From assembly GCA_003222205.1 (NCBI GenBank), contig QHVC01000007.1:1-41865 (forward strand): a stretch of 41,865 nucleotides of DNA. The letters run 5' to 3'. Positions 29,714-38,764 of the stretch are shown here, piece after piece (positions within the stretch are counted from its first letter, which is position 1; every line of letters starts with the position of its first letter). The DNA comes from Gemmatimonadota bacterium (GTDB taxonomy: Bacteria > Gemmatimonadota > Gemmatimonadetes > Gemmatimonadales > GWC2-71-9). The notes under the pieces are model-generated. The model did no database searches. It was not told the origin of the DNA and saw nothing but the letters and a program-made list of their open reading frames with translations. Position numbers and translations under genes: made by a program.

Positions 29714-32317
29714 GTGACGATACGCACCCGTTTTTGGGCCTTGCTGCTGGCGCCGACGGCGCTCGCGGCGCAGGGCGCGCCGCGCCCCATCTCGTTGCCG
29801 TGGCGACAGTTCGCCGAGGACCTGACGGGCCCGGCGCGGCCCGCCGGGTACACAAGCGTGGTGGGACGCCGCAGCGCCCTCATCGGTACGGAAACCGGGA
29901 CATTCGAGGCGTGGGCGTGGCCGCTCAAGCTGCTGCACGGCTTCGAGCTCAGGTTCAAAACGCCACTGTACGACCAACCCGTCCCCGGACGCGACATCGC
30001 GCGGCGGGTCGAGGTCACGCCTGCCGGCGTGACCATCGTGTACGTGCACCCTGCGTTCACCGTACGGGAGCGGTTGTTCGCCCCGGAGGACGAGCCAGCC
30101 GTCGTCGCCGTGCTCGAAGTGGAGGCGGTACGGCCCCTCGAGATCATCGCTCAGTTCCGGCCCGACCTCCAGTACGCCTGGCCCGCGGGGATGGGGGGGC
30201 AATACGTCGCCTGGGACGACGCCGAGAAGGCGTTCGTGCTGTCGGAGAGCCGCCGCCAAGTGAACGCCTTCGTTGGGTCGCCGTCCGCCACGTGGGCCAC
30301 GAACAACCCGTCCCACATGCTCGCCGACGCCCCCAGCGAGCTGCACATCGCCGTCGGCGACCAGGGTGCCGTGGCGATGCCGCGCCCCGGCGAGCCCGCC
30401 GGGCGCCTCACGGTGGTGCGGGCGGCGGGCATCCCGATCGTGATCGTTGGGGCAGCGGCTCCGCGCGACACGGTTCGGGCGATCTACCGCCGCGTCCTCC
30501 GGGACGCCGAGCGGCTCTACGCCGCGCGGGCGACTCACGCGCAGGCGGTGTTGGACTCCACGCTGGTGCTGCACTCGCCGGACGCGGAGCTCGATCTGGC
30601 CGTGCGTTGGGCCGAGCTGAACCTCGACGCGACACTCGCCTGCAACCCCGACCTCGGGTGTGGCCTGGTCGCGGGGTTCGGGCCCTCGGGCCCGACGAGC
30701 ACCCGGCCGGGGTTCGGGTGGTACTTCGGCGGGGATGCCGCGATCAACTCGTTCGCCATGAGCTCGACGGGGTTGTGGAGCGTGGCGCGGGACGGGCTGG
30801 CGTTCTTCGCGACCTATCAGGGCAAGAACGCGCCGAACCTCGGCAAGATCCCGCACGAGATCTCACAGGGGGCCGCGCGCATCCGCTGGTTCGAGGAGTA
30901 CCCCTACGCCTTCTATCACGGCGATACGACGCCCTTCTGGATCCTCGCGCTCGCCGAGTACTGGCAGGCCTCCGGCGACACGGCGACGATCCGCCGCCTG
31001 TGGCCGAACCTGCGCCGCGCCTACGACTGGGCGAAGGCGACGGACGCCGACGGCGACGGCTTGATGGACAATGCGCGGGCCGGAGCGGGGGCGATCGAGG
31101 TCGGGGACCTTCAGCAGGGGCTCAAGTCCGACGTGTACATGGCGGCGGTGTGGGTGAAGGCCCTCGAAGTGTTTCCCCGGATGGCGCTGGCGATGCGCGA
31201 ACCCCAGGTGGCCGACGAGGCGCGTCGCCTGCACGAGCGCGCGCTCGCCACGCTACGCGACAAGCTGTGGCTTTCCGCCGAGCGTCGCTACGCGTTCGCG
31301 CTCCTCGATGGCGACAAGCTGTCGGGCGAGCTGACGGTGTGGCCGGCGACCGGCCTGGCGTTCGGCCTGTTCGACGAGCGCCGCGGTCAGGCGACGGCGG
31401 CGGCGCTCGCGGGCGCGGGAATCACGACCGACTGGGGTGCGCGCACCCTCGCGCCGTCGTCGCCACTGTTCGATCCGCTGCACTACAACAACGGAACCGT
31501 GTGGCCGTTCGCCACCGGGTTCGACGCGCTGGGGCTGTTCCGCTACCACAACGCGGCGATGGGGTGGGCGGCGACGTCCGCGGTCGCGCGCACCGCGTTT
31601 CTGTGGGGTCTGGGGGACAACCCCGAGGTGCTCTCGGGCAGCGTGTACGAGCCGCTCGAGACCGCCGTACCACAACAGTTCTTCGCGACCTCGATGCTGC
31701 TGACGCCGCTGGTGCGCGGGCTCCTGGGCTGGGAGGCTGATGTGCCGGCAGACCGCGTGCGGCTCGCGCCGCACCTGCCGCCCACGTGGGACTCGGTAAC
31801 GGTCGAGCGGTTGCCCGCCGGCTCGGGGCGCTACACGGCGCGCCTCGTGCGCACGCGGGACACGTTCCGGGCGGCGATCGAGCGAACGAGCGGTCGCGGG
31901 GTGGACACCGTGGAGTTCTCCCCCTCGCTCCCGCTCGGGGTGACGCTTCGCGCCGTCACCGTCAACGGGCAACCGGCGGCCTGTGGCGTGCGAACTCCCG
32001 GACCGGACGTCCACGTGGACTGCACCGTCCCGCTCGGCGAACGCACGGAGATCGTGGTGCGCCACACCGCGGGATGGGAGGTCCTCCTCGAGGCGCCGCG
32101 TCCGCGGCGGGGCGAGCGCTCGCGGGCGCTCAAACTCCGCGGCCAGCGGCTCGCCGGCGACACGCTCGTGCTGGACGTGGAGGGCGTGGCGGGGACGACT
32201 TACGTGGTGCCAGTGCGGATGCCAACGGGTATGAAGGGAGTGACTATCGAGTTTCCACCGGGAGGCGATTCGGTCGACGGCTATGTGGCGCTCTCGGTGC
32301 GCGTTCTCCCACGCTGA
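29714..32317 (+). CDS. Secreted six-hairpin glycosidase (amylo-alpha-1,6-glucosidase-like)
   Basis: An 867-aa protein with a signal peptide (TIRTRFWALLLAPTALAAQ) from GTG 29714. The N-terminal half is a beta-sandwich (LPWRQFAEDLTG..., SALIGTETGTFEAWAWPLKLLHGFELRF). From about residue 330 an alpha/alpha barrel begins, with GWYFGGDAAINSFAM, FYHGDTTPFWILALAEYWQ, ADGDGLMDN and NGTVWPFATGFDALGLF, the pattern of glycogen-debranching/GH15/GH63-like enzymes. It probably releases glucose from alpha-glucans outside the cytoplasm. The last three codons and the TGA lie in the first copy of the multi-hairpin element. The catalytic acids were not assigned. Confidence 0.85.
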   Translation: MTIRTRFWALLLAPTALAAQGAPRPISLPWRQFAEDLTGPARPAGYTSVVGRRSALIGTETGTFEAWAWPLKLLHGFELRFKTPLYDQPVPGRDIARRVEVTPAGVTIVYVHPAFTVRERLFAPEDEPAVVAVLEVEAVRPLEIIAQFRPDLQYAWPAGMGGQYVAWDDAEKAFVLSESRRQVNAFVGSPSATWATNNPSHMLADAPSELHIAVGDQGAVAMPRPGEPAGRLTVVRAAGIPIVIVGAAAPRDTVRAIYRRVLRDAERLYAARATHAQAVLDSTLVLHSPDAELDLAVRWAELNLDATLACNPDLGCGLVAGFGPSGPTSTRPGFGWYFGGDAAINSFAMSSTGLWSVARDGLAFFATYQGKNAPNLGKIPHEISQGAARIRWFEEYPYAFYHGDTTPFWILALAEYWQASGDTATIRRLWPNLRRAYDWAKATDADGDGLMDNARAGAGAIEVGDLQQGLKSDVYMAAVWVKALEVFPRMALAMREPQVADEARRLHERALATLRDKLWLSAERRYAFALLDGDKLSGELTVWPATGLAFGLFDERRGQATAAALAGAGITTDWGARTLAPSSPLFDPLHYNNGTVWPFATGFDALGLFRYHNAAMGWAATSAVARTAFLWGLGDNPEVLSGSVYEPLETAVPQQFFATSMLLTPLVRGLLGWEADVPADRVRLAPHLPPTWDSVTVERLPAGSGRYTARLVRTRDTFRAAIERTSGRGVDTVEFSPSLPLGVTLRAVTVNGQPAACGVRTPGPDVHVDCTVPLGERTEIVVRHTAGWEVLLEAPRPRRGERSRALKLRGQRLAGDTLVLDVEGVAGTTYVVPVRMPTGMKGVTIEFPPGGDSVDGYVALSVRVLPR

Positions 32318-32410
32318 AGCGTGGGCTCGGCACGGCACCACGCTGAAGCGAACGAACATGAGCTCGCTTTAGCGTTCTGTCTGACGAGCCCGTCCTTGAA
32401 GGATGGGAAC
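32307..32410. repeat. Multi-hairpin element, copy 1
   Basis: About 104 bp with three hairpins: CCCACGC/GCGTGGG at the left end (loop TGAA), a central pair built on AAGCGA and TCGCTT, and GTCC/GGAT with flanking pairs at the right end. It is an inverted copy of the element at 35834-35934. The left hairpin contains the glycosidase stop codon. Confidence 0.8.
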
Positions 32411-32448
32411 ACACGACGCCCATCACGGTGTGAAGGTGACAACTTCGC

Positions 32449-32477
32449 TTGACAACGTCACTTAGCGGGGCTTACGT
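32449..32477 (+). promoter_or_regulatory. Promoter of the Ig-like/TolB gene
   Basis: TTGACA (32449-32454), a 17-base spacer and TTACGT (32472-32477), a near-consensus -35 with a plausible -10. The expected start point is within a few bases of the ATG at 32488, so the transcript may be leaderless or nearly so. Confidence 0.6.
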
Positions 32478-32487
32478 TCGCCCTGCC

Positions 32488-34755
32488 ATGAGCGCGCGAT
32501 TCCTGCGCGCGGCCCCCGCGGCCCTGCTGGTGGTCCTGCCGGGCGCCGCGCTGGCCCAGAACGTCGCCGAAGTCCAGGTCGCCCCCCCCTCCGTCACCAT
32601 CAAGGTGGGCGAACGCCTCGGCCTCCTGGCCACGGCGTTCGATCGCGTCGGCAACGTCATTCCCACCGTCCGTCCTATCTGGACCTCCAACAACGTGAAC
32701 GTGGCCAAGGTCGACAACAACGGCACGGTAACGGGGGTCGCCTCGGGGGCGGCGATCGTCGAGGCCCGGGTGGGCACGCGGCGCGGCCAGGCCGTCGTGC
32801 AGGTGACGGGGTCGGGCGGCGCCCCGCCGCCGGTAACCCCTCCGGTATCCCCACCGACGGACGCGGGGACGGATGTTTTCTCCGGCCAGCCCGCCGGCTC
32901 AGGCCCGGCGGCGGCCCTCAAGATCGACCCGGCCGTCATTTACCTGTTGCCGTCGGAGAATACCCACGCCTCGCCGCGCGCCCTGCGGGACGACGGCTCG
33001 CCCGCCGCGCCGGTGCGCGTGGTCTGGAAGTCCTTGCGCGAGGACATCGCGAGCGTGGACCAGAACGGCAACATCGTCGCGCTCGCCTCGGGGCAGGGCA
33101 CGATCCAGATGTCGAGCGGGACGCTGACCGCCACCGCGCCGGTCGTGGTGCAGGCGGCGGAGGTCGCGATCGCGGAACGGGGACCGCTGATCCTCGCGCC
33201 CGGGGAGCAGGACACGCTGCACGTCGTCGTGCCGACGCAGAACGGCCGCCTCGTGAGCCCCCTGGCGCTGTCCTGGCAGACGAGCAACCCGGCGGTTTTT
33301 CAGGTCAACCTGGTCGGCGCGGTGCGGGCCGTGGGCCCGGGCGTCGCGACGCTCACCGTCGGAGGCCTGCTCCAGACCAAGACCCTGGAGATCCGGGTGC
33401 ACCGCGCGGTGGAGGCGTTCGCCGTGCTGCCGCGGGCGAGCGCCGAAGTCGCGGTGCCGGTCACGGCGACGGCCCGGTTCCAGGCGACCCCGCTCGCGGG
33501 CGACAACAGTCCCGTGCCAGAGGCGCGGGTGACGTGGAGCCTCAGCGACACGTCGGTGGCGGGGTTCGATCCGGCCACGGGGACGCTCACCGCCCGCAAG
33601 CTCGGCCGCACGCAGCTCGTGGCGCGCGGGCCGGGGCAGGGGCTGCAAGTCTCATGGACCGTCAACGTGATCGCGGGCTCCTTGAAGCTCGCGGCGACGC
33701 GGCTGGCGCTGGCCCCGGGCGAGCGCTATACGCTGCGCGCCAGCTTCACCGACGATTCGGGCGCGGTGCTGGGCCCCGCCTCGGGCCTGACTTGGGGCTC
33801 GGACAACACGCAGATCGCCTCGGTGGCCGAGGACGGCACCATCACCGGGCAGGGCTACGGCCACGCGCGCATCACCGGCACCGCGCCGGGCGGCAAGACC
33901 GCCGCGGCCACGGTGTACGTGCTGGGAGAGATCGTGGTGGCGAGCTCGCGGGGCGGGAAGTTCCGCCTCTACTCGATCGAGCGATCCAACCTGTCGCAGT
34001 TGCGGCCCGTCTCGGCCGACACCGGCCAACAGATCGATCCGGCGTTCTCGCCGGACGGCTCGCGCATCGCCTTCGTCTCCAACCGCGACGGCAACGCCGA
34101 GATCTACGCGATGGACGCGGACGGCACCAACGTCACGCGGCTCACCAGCGACCCGCAGCTGGACGGCCACCCCGTCTTCGCGCCGGACGGCCAGGCGATC
34201 TTGTTCCAGTCGCAGCGCGCCGGCGGGAAGCTGCAGGTCTTCTCGATGAACGCCGACGGGACGGGAGTGAAGCAGCTCACCCAGGATTCGGTCAGCTTGG
34301 CGCCGGCCATTTCGCCCGATGGCCGCACGATCGCCTACGTCTCCCTGCGCAACAAGAATTACGACATCTGGCTCATGAACCGCGACGGCTCGAACCAGCG
34401 GCAGTTTACGCGCAGCCCGCAGTGGCGGGAGAGCGAGCCGCGGTTCCTCAAGGACGGCACCCTGGCCTACCTCGTCGAGCGCCAGGAAGGCGGCCGTACC
34501 GTCCAGCAGGTGATGAAGGCGGACCTGCCCACCGGCCAGGTCACCGCGCTCTCGGGGACGGACCTGGCCCTGTTCTCGTTCGCGGTCGCGCCGGCGGGGG
34601 ACCTGCTCGCGCTGGTCGTCAACGCCGAACCGGAGAACCGCCGCAACCCCTCGTATCGCGTGTACGTGCAACCGGTCGGGTCGGGTGCCGCGGTGCCGAT
34701 CCCCACGCTTGGCCCCGAGCAGATGATCACACCGACGTTCCTGCCGCTGCCGTAG
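32488..34755 (+). CDS. Secreted protein with bacterial Ig-like (BIG2) repeats and a TolB-type beta-propeller
   Basis: A 755-aa protein. Signal peptide MSARFLRAAPAALLVVLPGAALAQ. Then several BIG2-like repeats (about residues 25-110, 145-230, 230-320, 320-400, 400-485) with phrases such as IWTSNNVNVAKVDNNGTVTGVASG and LTWGSDNTQIASVAEDGTITGQG; a Pro-rich linker (APPPVTPPVSPP) separates the first. From about residue 490 a propeller of PD40 blades follows (IDPAFSPDGSRIAFVSNRDGNAEIYAMDADGTNVTRLT). Ig-like repeats suggest surface adhesion or scaffolding, and TolB-like propellers bind proteins. No enzyme motif was seen. The gene has its own promoter. Confidence 0.88.
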   Translation: MSARFLRAAPAALLVVLPGAALAQNVAEVQVAPPSVTIKVGERLGLLATAFDRVGNVIPTVRPIWTSNNVNVAKVDNNGTVTGVASGAAIVEARVGTRRGQAVVQVTGSGGAPPPVTPPVSPPTDAGTDVFSGQPAGSGPAAALKIDPAVIYLLPSENTHASPRALRDDGSPAAPVRVVWKSLREDIASVDQNGNIVALASGQGTIQMSSGTLTATAPVVVQAAEVAIAERGPLILAPGEQDTLHVVVPTQNGRLVSPLALSWQTSNPAVFQVNLVGAVRAVGPGVATLTVGGLLQTKTLEIRVHRAVEAFAVLPRASAEVAVPVTATARFQATPLAGDNSPVPEARVTWSLSDTSVAGFDPATGTLTARKLGRTQLVARGPGQGLQVSWTVNVIAGSLKLAATRLALAPGERYTLRASFTDDSGAVLGPASGLTWGSDNTQIASVAEDGTITGQGYGHARITGTAPGGKTAAATVYVLGEIVVASSRGGKFRLYSIERSNLSQLRPVSADTGQQIDPAFSPDGSRIAFVSNRDGNAEIYAMDADGTNVTRLTSDPQLDGHPVFAPDGQAILFQSQRAGGKLQVFSMNADGTGVKQLTQDSVSLAPAISPDGRTIAYVSLRNKNYDIWLMNRDGSNQRQFTRSPQWRESEPRFLKDGTLAYLVERQEGGRTVQQVMKADLPTGQVTALSGTDLALFSFAVAPAGDLLALVVNAEPENRRNPSYRVYVQPVGSGAAVPIPTLGPEQMITPTFLPLP

Positions 34756-34765
34756 GCCGGGCGCG

Positions 34766-35806
34766 ATGCGCGCCTGCGTCCTGACCGCCACGGGCGGTCT
34801 CGCCCATCTCGCCGTCACCGAAGTCCCCGACCCCGGGCCACCGGGGCCTGGACAGGTGCGCGTCGCCGTCCAGGCCGCGGCCCTGAACCACCTCGACCTG
34901 TTCGTCGCGCAGGGCCTTCCCGGCGTCGAGTACGGGTTCCCGCACATCATGGGAGCGGACGGCGCGGGGCTGGTGGACGCGGTCGGCGCCGGCGTCACGC
35001 GGGCGGTGCCCGGGGAGCGCGTGCTGATCAACCCGGGGGTCGCCGACTACAGCTGTGCGGCCTGCCGCGCGGGTGAGCATCCCCTGTGTCCCAACTTCCG
35101 GCTGCTCGGCGAGCATTTGCCGGGTACGCTGGCGGAGTTCGTCGTGGTGCCGGAGCAGAACGTGGAGCGGCTGCCACCGCTCGATCCCGCGCTCACGTGG
35201 GCGGAGGCCGCCGCATTCTCGCTGGTGACGCTCACCGCGTGGCGGATGGTGGTGACCCGCGCGCGGGTGCAGGCGGGCGAGACGGTGTTGGTGTGGGGGA
35301 TCGGCGGCGGGGTGTCGCTGGCGGCCATGCGCATCGCGAAACTCGTGGGGGCCAAGACCATCGTGACCAGCTCCAGTGACGCCAAATTGCACGCGGCCCG
35401 CGCGTTGGGTGCCGATGTGACGGTGAACCATCGCACCCAGAACGTCGCCCAGGAGGTGCGCGCGCTCACCGGCAAGCGCGGGGTGGAGGTGGTCGTCGAG
35501 AACGTCGGCGAGGCGACGTGGGACACTTCCCTGCGCGTGCTGGGGCGCGGCGGGCGGCTGGTGACGTGTGGGGCCACGACGGGGCCCCAGGTGGCGATCG
35601 ATCTGCGCCGCGTGTTCTGGTACCACTGGACGATCATGGGCTCGACGCTGGGGACCCTCGCCGAGTACGCGGAGATCGTGCGGCGGTTGGGGCGGGGCGA
35701 GCTGCGGCCGGTCGTGGACCGGGTGTATCCGCTGGCCGAGGCGCGCGCGGCGCTCGAGCGGCTGGCGGAAGGAGGGCAATTTGGGAAGATCGCGATTGAG
35801 ATCTAA
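34766..35806 (+). CDS. Zinc-containing MDR dehydrogenase / quinone oxidoreductase-like
   Basis: A 346-aa medium-chain dehydrogenase. The structural-zinc loop is present (Cys in SCAACRAGEHPLC; a fourth ligand was not clearly placed). The usual catalytic-zinc Cys is replaced by Asn in AALNHLDLF, as in many quinone-oxidoreductase-like members. VLVWGIGGGVSLAAMRIAKLVGAKTIV is the NAD(P)-binding fold, with SSSDAKLHAARALGAD after it. It starts 10 bases after the previous stop codon. The substrate is unknown; it is possibly an NADPH-dependent enone reductase. Confidence 0.88.
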   Translation: MRACVLTATGGLAHLAVTEVPDPGPPGPGQVRVAVQAAALNHLDLFVAQGLPGVEYGFPHIMGADGAGLVDAVGAGVTRAVPGERVLINPGVADYSCAACRAGEHPLCPNFRLLGEHLPGTLAEFVVVPEQNVERLPPLDPALTWAEAAAFSLVTLTAWRMVVTRARVQAGETVLVWGIGGGVSLAAMRIAKLVGAKTIVTSSSDAKLHAARALGADVTVNHRTQNVAQEVRALTGKRGVEVVVENVGEATWDTSLRVLGRGGRLVTCGATTGPQVAIDLRRVFWYHWTIMGSTLGTLAEYAEIVRRLGRGELRPVVDRVYPLAEARAALERLAEGGQFGKIAIEI

Positions 35807-35833
35807 CTGCGATGGCGGGCCGCTGTCGTTGTG

Positions 35834-35934
35834 TTCCCATCCTGAAGGATGGGCTCGGCGAGCACAACGCTGAAGCGAACCAAGGGCCGTTCGCTTTAGG
35901 CCGTGTCTGCCGAGCTCACGCTTCGGCGTGGGAT
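35834..35934. repeat. Multi-hairpin element, copy 2 (inverted relative to copy 1)
   Basis: About 101 bp: hairpin CCCATCC-TGAA-GGATGGG (35836-35853), a CTCGG/CCGAG closing pair, a central AAGCGAAC/GTTCGCTT stem, and hairpin CACGC-TTCG-GCGTG ending GGGA. It starts 28 bases after the dehydrogenase stop. No transposase is nearby. Confidence 0.85.
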
Positions 35935-36151
35935 ACCAGGGCCGGGCGCCGTTCGAACCGCGTGATTCGATTTCGCTCCGCTCGTGGTCCGGTGCAGTCG
36001 CCCGAGCCCCAGGTCACCGCAACCACACGGTAGCCGCTCTCCGTCAACGAATCGTCAACGTTCACACCCCACTCCCCACACGCCACATCCCACGTCTGTA
36101 AGTCCCGCTCCGACCCTCGTTTAGGGGCCCGGTTACCGTTGCTTTTCATGT
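35935..36151. other. Long non-coding stretch upstream of gyrA
   Basis: The dehydrogenase-gyrA gap is about 410 bases; this part lies between the hairpin element and the palindrome. I see no gene, tRNA fold or clear terminator in it. A GTTCGAACC at 35950-35958 resembles a tRNA T-loop, but the flanking arms do not pair. It may hold the gyrA promoter, which I could not place. Confidence 0.5.
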
Positions 36152-36180
36152 CCTAAGTGTTTACTTTTCCTACACTTAGG
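36152..36180. promoter_or_regulatory. Palindrome upstream of gyrA (operator or attenuator candidate)
   Basis: A perfect 9-bp inverted repeat, CCTAAGTGT and ACACTTAGG, separated by the 11-base A/T-rich spacer TTACTTTTCCT. It begins 65 bases before the gyrA ATG. The sequence contrasts with the GC-rich surroundings. It could be a repressor site or a weak hairpin; the regulator is unknown. Confidence 0.5.
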
Positions 36181-36189
36181 GCGTTCCCG

Positions 36190-36212
36190 TCCGACTGACC
36201 GATTGACCGACA
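36190..36212. repeat. Short 8-bp repeat in the gyrA leader
   Basis: CCGACTGA, CCGATTGA, CCGACA in 8-bp steps just before the gyrA ATG. It is related in style to the minus-block repeats. Confidence 0.5.
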
Positions 36213-36216
36213 GGCT

Positions 36217-38763
36217 ATGACCGCTCCCAACGTCCGCGAGCGCATCCTCCCCCGGCTCATCGAAGACGAGCTCAAGGAGTCGTTCCTCGACTACTCGATG
36301 AGCGTGATCGTGGCGCGCGCGCTGCCCGACGTGCGCGACGGCTTGAAGCCCGTCCACCGCCGCATCCTCTACGCGATGCACGAGCTGGGGCTGCACCCCG
36401 GCCGCCCGTTCAAGAAGAGCGCCACGGTCGTCGGCGACGTGCTCGGCAAGTACCACCCGCACGGCGACGTCGCCCTCTACGACGCCCTCGTCCGCATGGT
36501 GCAGGACTTCTCGCTGCGCTACCCGCTCATCGACGGCCAGGGGAACTTCGGCTCGGTCGACGGGGACTCGGCCGCCGCCTATCGCTACACCGAGGCGCGG
36601 CTGACCCGCATCGCCATGGCGATGCTGGAGGACATCGAGAAGAACACCGTCGACTTCGTCCCCAACTTCGACGGCCGCCTGCAGGAGCCGCTGGTGCTGC
36701 CGTCGCGGATCCCCAACCTCATCGTCAACGGCTCGGCGGGGATCGCGGTGGGGATGGCGACCAATATTCCGCCGCACAACCTCGCCGAGGTGGTCGAGGC
36801 GATCACCCATCTCGTCGATCACCCCAACGCGACCGTCAAGGATCTCCGGAAGTTCATCAAAGGGCCGGATTTCCCCACGGGCGGGATCATCTACGGGAAG
36901 CAGGGGATCAAGGAGGTCTACGAGAAAGGGCGCGGCCGCATCGCCGTGCGCGCGCGGGCGGTGATCGAAGAGAAAGAATCCACGGGCCGCCACCAGATCG
37001 TCGTGTCGGAGTTCCCCTACCAGGTGTCGCCGGAGAGCGTCATCGAGCAGACGCGCGACCTCGTGCTTTCGAAGAAGCTCGAGGGCATCTCGGACCTGCG
37101 CAACGAATCGGACAAGGAGGGGATCCGTGTCGTCATCGAGCTGAAGCGGGACGCCGTGCCCGCGGTCGTGCTCAATCAGCTCTACAAACACACGGCGATG
37201 CAGACGACGTTCGGCGCCATCATGCTCGCCCTCGTCGACGGCGTGCCGCGGGAGCTCACGCTCACCGAGATCCTGCAGCAGTTCATCGAGCACCGCCACA
37301 CCGTCATCACCCGCCGCACGCAGTTCGACCTGCAGCGCGCCGAGGACCGGGCCCACATCCTCGACGGGCTGAAGATCGCCGTCGACCACATCGACGAGGT
37401 GATCCGCATCATCCGCCGGTCCAAGGACACGCCGACGGCCGACGCGGCGCTGCGCAAGCGCTTCAAGCTCTCCGAGAAGCAGTCCGCCGAGATCCTCAAC
37501 ATGCGCCTCGCCCGCCTCACGGCCCTCGAGGTCACCAAGCTCGAGGAGGAGCTCAAGGAAGTCCGCAAGTTCATCAAGGAGTGCAAGGAGATCCTCGCCT
37601 CGAAGCCGCGCCGCATGAAGATCCTCAAGGAGGAGCTGGGGGAGCTGGCGCACGGCTTCGGCGACGAGCGGCGCACCGAGATCGTCGCCGACCAGGGCGA
37701 GTTCTCGATCGAGGACCTGATCGCCGAAGAGGACATGGTGATCACCATGTCCCACGCCGGCTACATCAAGCGGCTGCCGACCACCGCCTACCGGCGCCAG
37801 CGGCGCGGCGGCAAGGGCGTGATCTCCGCCCACACGAAAGACGACGACTGGGTCGAGCACCTGTTCATCGCCTCGACGCACGACTACGTGATGTTCTTCA
37901 CGCAGCAGGGACAGTGCTACTGGCTCAAAGTCCACGAGATCCCGCAGGCGGCTCGCGCCGCGCGCGGCAAGCCCGTCGTCAACTGCGTCGCCATGAAGCC
38001 GGACGAGCGCATCGCCTCGCTCGTCCCGGTGCGGGAGTTCTCGGAAGATCAGTTCCTGTTCTTCGCCACGAAACAGGGCGTGGTGAAGAAGACCCGGCTC
38101 TCCGAATTCGGGAACCCGCGCTCGGTCGGCATCCGGGCGATCAACATCGAAAAGGGCGACGAGCTGATCGACGTCCAGGTGACCGACGGCCGCAACGACA
38201 TCGTGCTCGCGACCCGGCACGGGATGAGCATCCGCTTTCACGAGCAGGACGTGCGCGACATGGGGCGGACGGCGACGGGGGTGTGGGGGATCGCGCTCGA
38301 CAAGAAGGACCAGGTGGTGGACCTGGTCGTGATCCGCCGCTCGGCGACGCTGCTCGCCGTCACCGAGAGGGGGATGGGCAAGCGCTCGGAGCTCGACGAG
38401 TATCGGGTGCAGCATCGCGGCGGCCGCGGCATCATCACCCTGAAACGCAACGAGAAGACGGGCGCCATCGTCGCGCTCAAGGAAGTACAGCCCGAGGACG
38501 AGCTGATGATGATCACCAAGAAGGGGATCATGATCCGCGTGCCGGTGGACGGCATCCGGGTGACCGGGCGCAACACCCAGGGCGTGAAAGTGATGAACCT
38601 GACGCCGGGCGACCTCGTGGTGGACGTGGCGCGCATCGTCAAGGAAGACGAGGACGACGCGAACGGCGACGAGGACGAGACGCCCAAGAAGCCAAAGGCG
38701 GTAAAGGCGGCAAAGGCGGCAAAGGCAGCAAAAGCGGCAAAGAAGGGCGGCGGCAAGAAGTAG
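36217..38763 (+). CDS. gyrA: DNA gyrase subunit A
   Basis: An 848-aa type II topoisomerase subunit that cuts and rejoins DNA. The catalytic Tyr is in YRYTEARL (residue 124). [13 protein letters not shown] is the quinolone-binding region, where Val85 stands at E. coli Ser83 while Asp89 (Asp87) is kept. The C-terminal domain has the GyrA box QRRGGKG (about residue 530), which separates GyrA from ParC, and six blade-like repeats. The end is a Lys/Ala tail ([19 protein letters not shown]) encoded by 9-bp GGCGGCAAA repeats at 38697-38750. ATG 36217 is typical of the family ([22 protein letters not shown]). gyrB is not nearby. Confidence 0.97.
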   Translation: MTAPNVRERILPRLIEDELKESFLDYSMSVIVARALPDVRDGLKPVHRRILYAMHELGLHPGRPFKKSATVVGDVLGKYHPHGDVALYDALVRMVQDFSLRYPLIDGQGNFGSVDGDSAAAYRYTEARLTRIAMAMLEDIEKNTVDFVPNFDGRLQEPLVLPSRIPNLIVNGSAGIAVGMATNIPPHNLAEVVEAITHLVDHPNATVKDLRKFIKGPDFPTGGIIYGKQGIKEVYEKGRGRIAVRARAVIEEKESTGRHQIVVSEFPYQVSPESVIEQTRDLVLSKKLEGISDLRNESDKEGIRVVIELKRDAVPAVVLNQLYKHTAMQTTFGAIMLALVDGVPRELTLTEILQQFIEHRHTVITRRTQFDLQRAEDRAHILDGLKIAVDHIDEVIRIIRRSKDTPTADAALRKRFKLSEKQSAEILNMRLARLTALEVTKLEEELKEVRKFIKECKEILASKPRRMKILKEELGELAHGFGDERRTEIVADQGEFSIEDLIAEEDMVITMSHAGYIKRLPTTAYRRQRRGGKGVISAHTKDDDWVEHLFIASTHDYVMFFTQQGQCYWLKVHEIPQAARAARGKPVVNCVAMKPDERIASLVPVREFSEDQFLFFATKQGVVKKTRLSEFGNPRSVGIRAINIEKGDELIDVQVTDGRNDIVLATRHGMSIRFHEQDVRDMGRTATGVWGIALDKKDQVVDLVVIRRSATLLAVTERGMGKRSELDEYRVQHRGGRGIITLKRNEKTGAIVALKEVQPEDELMMITKKGIMIRVPVDGIRVTGRNTQGVKVMNLTPGDLVVDVARIVKEDEDDANGDEDETPKKPKAVKAAKAAKAAKAAKKGGGKK

Positions 38764-38764
38764 C

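Noticed and set aside
32307-35934. Composite transposon with the Ig-like/TolB and dehydrogenase genes as cargo
   Set aside because: No transposase, no target duplication seen, and both genes look like ordinary chromosomal genes with similar base use.
35940-35975. tRNA-like GTTCGAACC sequence
   Set aside because: Flanking bases on both strands do not form a T-stem, acceptor stem or anticodon arm.
38697-38750. GGCGGCAAA 9-bp repeats as part of the intergenic repeat family
   Set aside because: They have a codon-multiple period, encode the Lys/Ala tail of GyrA, and do not share the CCG core or post-stop position.
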